The notes below the pieces were generated by a model. It worked only from the letters and a program-made list of their open reading frames with translations, was not told where the DNA came from and searched no databases. This document shows positions 1 through 9,375 of a DNA stretch of 64,000 nt, in pieces (position 1 is the stretch's first letter; every line of letters starts with the position of its first letter). Made by a program: the position numbers and the translations under genes. The DNA is from Pelomyxa schiedti (taxonomy: Eukaryota > Evosea > Pelobiontida > Pelomyxidae), in contig JAHLWZ010000151.1 in the NCBI GenBank assembly GCA_020536535.1, forward strand, positions 1-64,000, read 5' to 3'.

Positions 1-2
1 AG

Positions 3-1895
3 TGGAACGCGACCGAGAAGGACATCAGAAGAGGGGGAGTGGCAGTTCACCACCTGTTTGAAGAAAAGGTTGCAGAGAGACCGAAGGCGACAGCACTCAA
101 GTTCATGGACTCCACGGTGACGTACGAGCAGCTGAACAGCAGGGCGAACCAACTGGCACACCACCTCATCGCAACGGGAAAGGTCGGGCCCGGCATCTTC
201 GTGCCGATTGTCGCGGAGAGGTCGATCGAGATGTACGTTGCGGTATACGCAGTTCTCAAGGCGGGCTCTGCATACATCCCCCTCGACCCTGAATCACCGA
301 GCGACCGCCTGTCGAGCGTCTTTGCCGACTCGCAGCCCCCGTTCGTCCTCCTGTCGAAGAAATCTCTCTCCAAGTGCCTCCCAAGCGGGTCTCCGCCCAC
401 CATCTCGGTTCTCGAAGATTCCAACCTTTGGGAGAGCCAGCCCACGTGCAACCCACCACACGCGATCAAGACGGGGCAAGAACCGATTTACGCGATCCTC
501 ACTTCTGGCTCGACTGGAAAGCCGAAGTTGGCTGTGAACAACCACATTGGAGCAGTGAACCACGGACTGTGGCTCACACAAAAGTTCGGAGTCACATCGG
601 ATTCCCGATTCCTCGTCAAGGCACCATTTTACTTCGATGCCTCGGTGGCCGACATTTTCTTCGTGCTCATTGCCGGTGCATGTGGAGTCCTGTGCCCTCT
701 CGGCTCCGAGATGGATCCTGAGGCTCTCTTGAATATCGTTTCCTCGGAGAAGATCACTTGGATCTTCTTTGTTCCGGCGGTTCTGAAAGAGTTCATCAGC
801 GTTGCTCGCTCGAATCCCAACACCAGACAGATGACAACCTCCTTGAAGCTCGTTTATTCGGGAGGAGACGCTCTCCAGTGGGAAGAAGTGGTCAGATTCG
901 TTGACACGTTTGGTCCGCAGGTCCAGCTGTTCAACGTGTATGGTCCGTCTGAGGCCTCCTGCGGAACAACCTCGTTCGATTGCACCGAGGCGCTTCCCAG
1001 CAGGAACACGCTTTACTCATCCAGCCCTGTTGTTCCACTCGGAAGACCGATCGACAACGTGACCGTTTTCGTGCTCGACAGGAACCTGAAGCCGGTTCCA
1101 GTTGGTGTTGTTGGTGAGATTTACATCGGAGGAATCTCGGTGGGGATGGGATACATGAACAGAGACGATCTCAACGCGAAGCACTTTGTCTCTTCCCCCC
1201 CAACGCTCTGCGGCGGAAAGCTTTACAGAACTGGTGACCTCGGCAGGTTCCTGCAGAACGGCGAGATTTCCTTTGTTGGAAGGGCCGACTTCCAAGTCAA
1301 GCTCCGCGGCCTGAGGGTCGAGCTCGGTGAGATTGAAGAGTGTTTCCGATCGAACCCCTTCGTTAAGGACGTAGTAGTGACCCTCAGGGAGGACACACCT
1401 GGGGTGCAGTTCCTTGCTGCTTATGTGGTTCCAACAGAGGAATTGCTTGACAGTGGCTTTGAGGTTGTTGGAACTGGGCCAGTCATTGAGATTGCTGATG
1501 TGGCAGATGATCTTGTGAATTTCGTTTCCGACAGGCTTCCGCATTACATGGTGCCCACTTCGGTTGTTTTGATGGAACACCTGCCCCTCAGTGCCACTGG
1601 AAAGGTAAATCGCCGCGCTCTGCCAATACCGGCAGGAGCCAGTGGGCCCTCTGATGATGACGCACCTCCTTCCACAGAGAACGAGAAGATTGTGTATGAA
1701 GTGTGGAAGAAAGTTTTTGGATTCAGTGGTGGTGTTCACACAAATTTCTTCCAGGCTGGTGGCAACTCAATGCACATGACCAGGATCACATCTGAGATGC
1801 TGACTGCTGGCCTTCATATCACCGTTGAACAGTTCTTCAAAGCACCCACAGTCGCTGGCGTTGCTGCAAATGCTTCCTCGTCCAAATCTTCATAA
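3..1895 (+). CDS. Nonribosomal peptide synthetase, adenylation-thiolation unit (5' truncated)
   Basis: The protein activates an amino acid as its adenylate and loads it on the phosphopantetheine arm of its own carrier domain. The frame is open from base 3, and the WNATE-type linker that normally joins a condensation domain to an adenylation domain precedes the first possible start, a GTG at 39. The true start, and probably a C domain, therefore lies left of the window. Motifs run in order: LTSGSTGKPK (A3), FDASVAD (A4, with the Asp that holds the substrate amino group), NVYGPSEAS (A5), YRTGDLGR (A7), GRADFQVKLRG (A8), PLSATGKVNRRAL (A10 lysine), then a carrier domain FFQAGGNSM whose attachment Ser codon is at 1767. 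It stops with TAA and has no thioesterase, reductase or further condensation domain, so release must occur elsewhere. No intron is visible in 1.9 kb, unlike most neighbours. Confidence 0.93.
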   Translation, partial: WNATEKDIRRGGVAVHHLFEEKVAERPKATALKFMDSTVTYEQLNSRANQLAHHLIATGKVGPGIFVPIVAERSIEMYVAVYAVLKAGSAYIPLDPESPSDRLSSVFADSQPPFVLLSKKSLSKCLPSGSPPTISVLEDSNLWESQPTCNPPHAIKTGQEPIYAILTSGSTGKPKLAVNNHIGAVNHGLWLTQKFGVTSDSRFLVKAPFYFDASVADIFFVLIAGACGVLCPLGSEMDPEALLNIVSSEKITWIFFVPAVLKEFISVARSNPNTRQMTTSLKLVYSGGDALQWEEVVRFVDTFGPQVQLFNVYGPSEASCGTTSFDCTEALPSRNTLYSSSPVVPLGRPIDNVTVFVLDRNLKPVPVGVVGEIYIGGISVGMGYMNRDDLNAKHFVSSPPTLCGGKLYRTGDLGRFLQNGEISFVGRADFQVKLRGLRVELGEIEECFRSNPFVKDVVVTLREDTPGVQFLAAYVVPTEELLDSGFEVVGTGPVIEIADVADDLVNFVSDRLPHYMVPTSVVLMEHLPLSATGKVNRRALPIPAGASGPSDDDAPPSTENEKIVYEVWKKVFGFSGGVHTNFFQAGGNSMHMTRITSEMLTAGLHITVEQFFKAPTVAGVAANASSSKSS

Positions 1896-2165
1896 TCTTT
1901 GTTCCCTCACCTACACCTGTGCATTCCTTAAAAACTGCTCCCAATTTTGAATCTTTTTTTCCCCTTCCCCTAGCAACAAAAATTTGTTGGGCAGAACAAG
2001 TGAAGAGAACGCCAAATATCAGGCATCGAATGGCATACACCTGTGGTAGTCGATATTCGCGCAGATTTGGTACCCTCAACCTCTCCTCCGTCTTCTGTAG
2101 TTTTGCCGATTCGTCAATATAATCTGAGATAGTATTTTCTGTCATATTAAACAGTCTAAAATCTG

Positions 2166-3770
2166 ATGTCCAACGAGTTCCAGCTGCCACCGTCGTCGCG
2201 GTCGGGTGCTCCCCCCGCCTACGTTCCTCCGCTCGGGCCGCCTCCCCCCCGCACCTCCGCGCACCCCCCCCAGTCGCAGTCCCCCCGCCAGCCCGCTCCA
2301 CCGCCGGGCGGCCCCGGCGCCCCGCCCTACTCGCTGCCCCTCGCGGCACCCCCGGCCACGTCCGCTTCCTCCGCCGCCTACTTCTCCTCCACCTCTGCCT
2401 CGTCAGCCGCCGCGCTGCCTCCGATGGGACCCCCGCCCGGCTCAATGCCGCCCCCTCTGGGCACTGGCGCGGGGGAAGGAAATAATACTGCCGGGGAGGC
2501 CCTGCGGGCCAAGATTCTGGAGTACTGCAAGGGCCAGCCGAGGACCACCAAGGACCTGAGTAACTACCTGCTCAGAGAGTCGGGATTCACTGATATCCAG
2601 GTCATTGCTCATGAGCTCAACCGCTTGGCAAAGGAAACTGTGTGCCTCCTTCCCCCCTCTTTAACTGTTGTTTTTTTTTTTTTTAATTATACTTCTTGTT
2701 ATTGTTGTTTGTTGCTGCTACTGCTATTTATTTTTTGCTGTGATTTTAGTATTACTATGTCGATTTACATGCGATTTAGAAACAGTTGAAAATGGTGGAG
2801 CACCATGCAAACGGTCGTATGTTTGTGACAACTGGAACCTATGAAGAAGAGGATCCAAAGTAATGTACCTTTCTCTCCCTCAACTGTCATTCAAGTGCAT
2901 GACCTTCCAAACGCGATACAGATTCAAAGGCCTGGATCCTGATGAGCGCACCACCTTGAGCTGCATTGCCCAGGCAATTGATAAAGGCATCTGGATCGGT
3001 GATTTGAGGCACAAAACAGGCTTATCACAGGTCAAAATTGCCAAGTGTATCAAAGGACTAGAGAGTAGAAAGTTGATAAAGCCTGTCAAGTGCCTGAATT
3101 CCAAGACAAAGAAGGTACACTATCCTGGTTGTACGCTGCTTTGTTTACATTGTGAAGGTGTACATGTTGGCGGAGATTGAACCCTCAGAGGAAGTAACTG
3201 GCGGGGCGTGGTATACAGAAAATGCCGAGTTGGATGAAGGAATGGTTACAACTATGTACCAACAGGTCATAGCTTATTTGGGTACGAAGGCATGTCTAAA
3301 AACTTGTCATTTTTTTTTTTTTTTGACTTGCAACAAAGAATTTAGCAAAAGCTGATGAATTCCTGCACTACATAAAAGAGACTGGTATTTTCACTGTGGC
3401 ACTGCGAGTGGAAGATGTGGAGAAATTTCTTCTGACATTGGTTGCCGACGGAGTTATTGATGAAATATACGATCAGGTGTATGGTTTTGCCAAACCTACT
3501 AGCACAAATTACAAAATATAACTCTCATAACTCACAACAAACAGACCACACATACAAAACAAAATGAAAATTCATACTAACACCACTTTGAAGGGATGGT
3601 TTCTCTATAGACTGAAGACCACACACCCGACCCATAATGCACTTGGCAGCACTCCTTGCGCACACTGCCCCGTTGCCTCACAGTGCAGTAGTTCAATGGC
3701 TTCTCCTGTCAATCCTAGATCTTGTGTATATCTTACCAAGTGGTCCCAGGACATGGAAACTTTCTCATAA
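2166..3770 (+). CDS. POLR3F: RNA polymerase III subunit RPC6/RPC34
   Basis: This subunit of the Pol III-specific initiation subcomplex helps open promoters of tRNA and 5S genes in the nucleus. An extra Pro/Ser/Ala-rich N-terminal tail of about 100 residues precedes a first winged helix (LSNYLLRESGFTDIQVIAHE). After short introns come the second winged helix (GIWIGDLRHKTGLSQVKIAK, SRKLIKPVK) and the family hallmark VTGGAWYT. The C-terminus shows the conserved Cys motif (PCAHCPV ... CVYLTKW) that binds the Fe-S cluster in the family. The last intron is best placed at 3479-3610, joining DEIYDQ to VLKTTHP in frame. T-runs of about 12-18 bases lie in two introns. The ATG at 2166 is the first in-frame start. 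The long GC-rich tail is unusual for the family, but the body is clearly orthologous. Confidence 0.93.
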
Positions 3771-4054
3771 GCCATACCCTGCAGCCTCAAGGGAATAAGT
3801 GAAAATAAAAAGTAAAAAAAAATGCCATGTCAGGGCTTGACTCGTGTTTGTTTCATTGTGATCAATGGTTGATTGTATCATCCTCTGGCAAGTTCTTGGC
3901 CACCTTTGTTTTGTATTCTTGTGTTACGGCGCGGCAGCTGGTTTCAATTGTGGGACGATGTTCGGGAAAACAACAAATATCCCATCTCATATGAAACAGG
4001 AACGGATTTGGGCAAAAATTGTGGCAATTATTTTCAAGGGATGCACGATTGTGT
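3771..4054. other. Intergenic stretch between convergent genes with an NRF-like open frame
   Basis: This spacer separates the stop codons of POLR3F (+) and the p24 gene (-). On the plus strand a hydrophobic, signal-like segment begins at 3865. About 90 bases later another frame reads DLGKNCGNYFQGMHDC, which resembles the N-terminal domain of the nose-resistant-to-fluoxetine protein encoded at 6.5 kb. The two frames would join only with one extra G in the GGG near 3953. It may be a broken fragment or chance. Confidence 0.35.
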
Positions 4055-5084
4055 TTACCAAGGGGATTTTACAGGTTTATTTCTGAACCATCTCTTGAGA
4101 ATGACAACTTGCCCAAGTGAGGCAAGAAAGATGAGGCAACACAAGGAAAGGCTGTACCACATAATGCTGGTTTCAACTTGTTTCACACCTGAGTTTATTA
4201 TGTGAGAAAATTTGGAGATGGTGAAAGGAATTAGTACCTAGGCGTTGGCGGCCTTCTCTGTACTTGTGCTCGTGATATTTGGATGAAATTGTGTGAAGCG
4301 GCGAATGTGTTGTGTGTTTGGTTTGGGGTTTTGTTAGGGCTGTACTATGTGGTAAGGTTTTGACTTTTGAACTGTTGTGACATCTTCCAGTATAGTCTCG
4401 ATGTTGTGCAAAGTGCTGCCCATCACTTTTTTTGTGTTTAATTGCAAGAAAAGGATAAAGAACGGCAGCTACTTATGTCCAAGGGGTCAGCTAGGTGGAG
4501 AGAATCCTCCATTTCAATTTCGAATGATATTACCTTTTCATCAGCTCCTTTATTACGGAAACAGACCTGTGCGTTACATAGGCGATTAGTGTTGACTGAA
4601 CAGCAGCACAAAGAACGCATACGGTATGGAATCCAGCTTCTTCCGTGACGAATTCTACTCCCTCATCAGCGAAGTCTGCCTCCGCTGGAGTTCCTGCACT
4701 CTCAAAAAGCTAGATATCAAAAGTCAAAACCTTACCACATAGTACAGCCCTAACAAAACCCCAAACCAAACACACAACACATTCGCCGCTTCACACAATT
4801 TCATCCAAATATCACGAGCACAAGCAACAACTCAAAACACCAACAATTCGCAAAAAAAAAAAAAAAAAAAAAAAGGTGGGTTCGTAACACACTCTGACAG
4901 ACATGCCCTTCGAGTCTCCCCGCATCAGCACCCACGTCACCATCACCGTCGTTTCCGCGGGTATGTAAAAGTCGAAGCACTCCTCGCCCCTCTGCATCGT
5001 GAACCCAAGGCCCTCCACGCTCCCCGTCGCCGCGAGCAGCGCGACCGCAACCCCAACCACCAACGCCCTGCTCCACCTCCTCAT
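4055..5084 (-). CDS. p24/TMED (emp24/gp25L) cargo receptor
   Basis: The product is a type I membrane protein of COPI/COPII vesicles that selects cargo between ER and Golgi. The ATG at 5084 opens a signal peptide (MRRWSRALVVGVAVALLAA). The GOLD domain follows: ECFDFYIPAETTVMVTW, then FVTEEAGFHT spliced to VCFRNKGADEKVISFEIEME, then a coiled-coil (LADPLDI spliced to MMGSTLHNIETILEDVTT). The last exons give YREGRQRLGVKQVETS and a transmembrane span (MWYSLSLCCLIFLASLGQVV) with a short basic tail LKRWFRNKPVKSPW; stop TAA is at 4055-4057. Exon 1 is 5084-4893 and intron 1 is about 4892-4710. Intron 4 is probably 4372-4269, though its donor is uncertain. Those two introns contain the two arms of a perfect 108-base inverted repeat. 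Intron 1 also holds an A24/T24 run. All exons needed for a complete family member are present. Confidence 0.85.
4263..4370. repeat. Inverted repeat arm 1 (108 bp, perfect)
   Basis: This arm is the exact reverse complement of 4717-4824, base for base over 108 positions. It almost coincides with intron 4 of the p24 gene plus 6 bases of the following exon. The arms are separated by 346 bases containing p24 exons 2-4. Confidence 0.97.
4717..4824. repeat. Inverted repeat arm 2 (108 bp, perfect)
   Basis: This is the partner of 4263-4370 and lies wholly inside intron 1 of the p24 gene, next to its A24 run. Arm 1 overlaps coding bases and arm 2 does not, so arm 2 is more likely the derived copy. Confidence 0.97.
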
Positions 5085-5196
5085 TATGGGATGTCTCCCT
5101 TTGGTTGTTGTTGACTCTGTGCCTTGGCCTGGTGACTGGCCTCTAGTGTTTTTATTTTTTCTTTTTTTGTTGATTCCTGCAAGTGGATGACAACGA

Positions 5197-6173
5197 TCAC
5201 CATGAGGTTTTTTGGCCTTGGCTACACGATGATACGCACGAAAAAAGACACACGGTTTCACCTCCAGGATTTTTTTTTTTAATTTTACTACATTTTCTTT
5301 GTCTTGAACTTTCTTTGCATGGCAGTTTCGTATGTCTGTTGAGAGGTGAGATACAGGGGAGTAACTTGAGACTCAGCATTATAAAGGAGGCAAGACACAC
5401 CACAGTATTACATAAAACGTGGTTGAACTCAACCTGCCAAGCTATCTGAAGTGGTTGTGGTTGTTGGTGATGGAGGCTGTTGTTGTCATCCACCAAGTAG
5501 ACACAAAAACGCTTTGCCTTTGGATCAGCCAAGTCCACACTATAGAACACTCGGCGCACGCCATACGATTGCATCCACCTTTGAGATAGTTCAGAGAGTG
5601 GCTGACATGAAAAAGATTACCTGACACAATTTGAGCAGGGCTTTGATAAAGCACAGCAGCTGCGGTGTTGTTGCTGGCCCTCGTCCTCAGCAACCGCAGC
5701 AACGCGGACGACAAATAAATCATACCCCCTGTTTGCGTTCTTCACGGCACTGCGTGACGACCGGAGACTTCCCGTGTGCAATGGAATGACTGCCTGTGTT
5801 CTTCTCTTTAAGACGCCACAGCGCGTCCACCTCGGCGTGAGTGCTCAGACAACAGCAGCCTGGTACATGATTGCGCTGTTAGTACTTATGTTGCGTTGTT
5901 AAGGTATATTTGTGTTACATCGCCGACTTGTCAAAATCATCGCACCAAAGCACCCATTAAAAATAACAAAAGAGAAGACACCATACCACCGACGCGATTC
6001 GAGTTGCGGTTGTGACCGACGGAGAGCGGCACGTGGCCGTTCGAATGCGAAACGACGGCGCCGTGCTTGTCCTTCATGTCGCTAAGCAACGCTTGCTCCG
6101 CTGCAATTCCCAACATGTGACGAACTCGCGAGCCAGAGTCGGCTCCGCAGTCGCCACCAACAAAACACTTCAT
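5197..6173 (-). CDS. Cytidine/deoxycytidylate deaminase-family protein
   Basis: This is a zinc-dependent deaminase fold protein; the substrate (nucleotide, tRNA base or other) cannot be told from sequence. The exon from ATG 6173 reads AAEQALLSDMKDKHGAVV and SVGHNRNSNRVGG. After an intron comes LSTHAEVDAL, with the zinc-binding His and catalytic Glu. After a second intron come GYDLFVVRV and SKPCSNC (PCxxC), then across a 42-base intron VRWMQSYGVRRVFYSV, completing the fold. The joins GGT-G/GC-TGC and GTC-AG/G-TGG keep the frame. The first intron ends with a TACTAAC branch site 15 bases before its AG. The second intron (a GTGGCG donor, about 70 bases) is less certain. After YLVDDNNS the frame stays open to a stop at 5197, but an intron there is likely, so the C-terminus is provisional. 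Confidence 0.72.
5878..5884 (-). promoter_or_regulatory. Intron branch-point sequence TACTAAC
   Basis: Read on the minus strand, the yeast-type branch-point consensus TACTAAC stands about 15 bases before the AG acceptor of the first deaminase intron (donor GTATGG). It supports that splice site and shows the style of splicing signal in this genome. Confidence 0.7.
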
Positions 6174-6557
6174 TCCAGCATCGCAGTGCCCCCTCCAATT
6201 GTTACTTGCTCTCATCTTGTGACTAAGGTACGTAAATCCACAAACAGCAATGCAGGTATCGGGTAGTTGTTTTTTTTTTGTTGTATCGAGGGCCGAATTC
6301 GTGTTACAAGTTTTTTTCTTTTCTTGCATTTCAAAGACGGTTCTCAGCAGGAATTGCGGTGCTTCAGTTTCTCTAGGCTGGGCATCCGTGTATCAGTGCA
6401 ATATTGTTGTGATGCGTTTCTGGTAATGGGCTGTGGAATTGGAAACAATGTCGTCAGCTGGTTGACACCAATCTAGTTCCCTTCGAGGAAAATGATGCGC
6501 ACTAAAAGCGATTGGCGAATTTGGGCAAAAGAACAAACAAACATTGCAACACCACTC
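6174..6557. other. Intergenic region between divergent genes
   Basis: These 384 bases lie between the deaminase start (-) and the acyltransferase start (+), so they should hold both promoters. Two T-rich runs (about 6268-6279 and 6312-6325) are present. No further gene was recognised. Confidence 0.6.
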
Positions 6558-9287
6558 ATGAAGCAACCCTCTTGTTTTCAGCTTGGTCTCTTATGCTTGT
6601 TGGTCTGTGGTTACGTTGCTTCTCAAGGTTTGAATTTTTAGAACTTCAACTTGTGAGTGACATGTCCTTACAGAATTGACATGTGACGAGGCGTTGCAAC
6701 AATGGAACCAAAATGTGTACCCATACTCGGAGGAGATGTCGAAGTATTCTTCCAAAAGACTGGACTCAAATGACCTTGGAAAGTGCGTTGCGTGTCTGGG
6801 CCTCTTATAAATTGTACAACAAATTATGTTTCTAAAAAAAAAAAAAACAATCTAGCTATCATAACTGTTTGATGTTGGCTGATACTGCTCACTATTGCTC
6901 TTGTGGGTTCACACTCGTTGACACGTCCGACAATGCAACTAGTACATCACTGCTGGGAATGTGCCTACCGATAGCATGCAATTCCTCTGAGGTAATAACA
7001 CGCTTCTGGGAGATATCATTGTGAGTCTCTTGAGCAACTGTTGTTACTTCTGAGTGCATGTTTCAGAATTCTGAAAATTGAGACTGATAACTATGTGCTG
7101 ATTCTTCCACGAAGTCATTGTCCGGACGAAACAGCTTCATTGTCTTCTGACAATATTGCTATTGCCGTGGTTTCGTTCTTAGGCTTTTTACTGGCACTTG
7201 TCGTTGTTTCGACACTGTGTGAGATAGGAATTAATGGATCCAGGTAAATATTTCTATTATTATCAAATATTCCCTAAGAAGGGGATATTGTGAGTGGGAC
7301 ATTTGTACCGACCAGAAATAAATTTTTCCAAGACGAAGACTTGCTTTTGGCATGGATGACCCACTGCTGTACCGTGAGCATGTTCAGCAATCTATTGAAA
7401 AGGTGCTCTTCATAAAACCAACCCTCTTTTTTTTTTTTTTTAGATTCAGTACAGCCAAAAGCCGAGTCAAATCTTGTGCGATTTGCAACTTCATTCTCAC
7501 TTATTCGGAACATTAAATCAACAGCATTGTCTGTTGACCGAGAGGACGCTTTCCCTGTTTTAAATGGAATCAGGGTCCTCAGTCTCACGTGAGTTGTTTT
7601 GTGTGAAACTATCACCCACATTCCCCAGATGGGTTATTATGGGTCACACCCTTGTTTTTCAAGAGATCTACCTATCAGATCTAGCATGGCTAGAGTGGAC
7701 CACGAGTAACTTTTTCTGGCAATTTGTTACATCAGCCTTTTTTGCTGTTGATACATTCTTTTTCCTATCTGGTACATGACATAGCTATGAGGACAGCTAA
7801 GGATCCTAATGTTTACCAATTAGGATTCTTGGCGGCCTATCATCTCATCAAGGAAATGAAAAGTAAGGGACACATACTTTCACCTGCGCAGTGGATCATT
7901 ATGTGTGTACTACTGCAGAGAATCTGACTTTTACTCATGTTTGAAAAAGGTATGTTCACAGGTATATCCGGTTGACTCCAGCTTTATTTGTTATGGTGTT
8001 AATATCGTGGTACATCTTGCCGTACATGGGAGAGGGCCCTCTATGGTTTATAAATGTCATCATCTTTTCAATTGCTTAGTCTCATGGGCCAGGAGGTATG
8101 TGCAAGATCCATCAACCAACAATTGTGCCGATTACTGGTGGACGAATCTCCTCTATATAGAAAACATTTATCCTTGGGGTCTAGGGGATGAATGTGCTGG
8201 CTGGCTGTGGTACCTCGCCAATGGCACGTGCTGCAACTAGCATCCTTTCACTTTATAACAATAACATGCAGATATGCAATTCTTTGTTGTTATGCCGTTA
8301 TTTGTTGTGGCCTTCTACTTCAATGAGTGGTTTGGATGGCTCACAGTAGTTGTGGCAACATTTACCAGTGTGATAGCAACAATTTGGCTTATGATTGCAA
8401 ACGACTACTCTGTCTATTTCTGGGCCAGCAACTCTGGTTACTGGGACGACGTGTACGTCAAACCGTGGTGTAGAATACAGCCTTACATGGTAATTGACGA
8501 CCGTTTAACTTTATCTAAACGTCACAGGTTGGGATTGGACTGGGGTTTTTATGCTACAAATTTGATCCGGCCAAGATAAAGCTACCGCCTTGGTTAATGT
8601 ACGTGTTGTATGGCTCTTCAGTCATCTTTCTTGGAATTCCTGCTTTTGGTTGCTTCAAATTGTACCACCAGCAATCAGAGGGTACCAGTTATCTACTAAG
8701 CACAATCTTACATACATGTACCAGATGCATGGAGTACTACCATGAATGGTGTATATGGTGGAATTTGTCGCCTATTTTGGGGGCTTGGGCTGGCCACAAT
8801 GGTTTATGTTTGCACAGCAATTGCCAACGAGAAGGAGCCAGCAGAAAATGGCTTTGTTTACTATTCTAGCTTAGTTGGAAAGTATATTTCAGCCTTTCTA
8901 TCCCATGCCTTCTGGGCTCCAGTCGGCAAGCTTACATACTGTGCCTATTTAATGCATCCTGTGTGGTATGCCTCCTTTCCGCAAAAACAACACAAAGCCA
9001 CTCTTCACGTAATGGAGGCACTAACCAAAAACAAAACCAAAAGGCTCACATTTGCTAATGCTCTCCTGGGGGAGTTCGTGCAAATCAGTAACAGCCTATT
9101 TGCATGCTTCTTCCTTGGCAATGTTTCCATTTCCTTGGCTTTAGCAACCGCTCTTCTCCTGCTTGTAGAGAAGCCGTTTGCCAACCTCGAGGCTATCCTC
9201 ATGGGTATGCTCAAGTCCCGAGGTGAGAAGCCCAAAAAACCGGCCCCAAAGCACTTCTACGACTCGCCTGAAATGTCTATAGAGTAA
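6558..9287 (+). CDS. NRF-domain acyltransferase (nose resistant to fluoxetine / nrf-6-like)
   Basis: The product is a multi-span membrane protein of the acyltransferase 3 superfamily, thought to transfer acyl groups to lipids or other acceptors; the substrate is unknown. ATG 6558 starts a signal peptide (LGLLCLLVCGYVASQ), spliced to a cysteine-containing ectodomain ELTCDEALQQWNQNVYPYSE. Next exons give NDLGNYHNCLML and MCLPIACN, the NRF domain pattern. A first membrane span (VVSFLGFLLALVVVSTL) precedes the acyltransferase 3 core: LNGIRVLSLTWVIMGHT spliced inside, SAFFAVDTFFFLSG, and later TYCAYLMHPVWY and further spans to MSIE stop. The His in the conserved GHT motif is present. Many short introns are needed, including one with a T15 run near 7428. 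It ends 88 bases from convergent nicalin. Confidence 0.85.
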
Positions 9288-9375
9288 ACAAAAAGGAGCC
9301 ACAGTAGAAACACCTTTCAAATGAAACTTTACAGCAAAATAAACCTCACAATAGCGTTGAGCAAAAAAAAACCTC

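Noticed and set aside
1017-1739. 240-codon minus-strand ORF
   Set aside because: Antisense to the NRPS adenylation domain; no family resemblance.
4377-4648. Small plus-strand ORFs between the inverted repeats
   Set aside because: They are antisense to p24 exons 2-4, which give clear GOLD-domain homology on the minus strand.
5197-5723. A 19-base intron linking the deaminase exons
   Set aside because: A 42-base GT-AG intron at the same place gives the conserved PCxxC-to-YGVRRV join in the correct frame.
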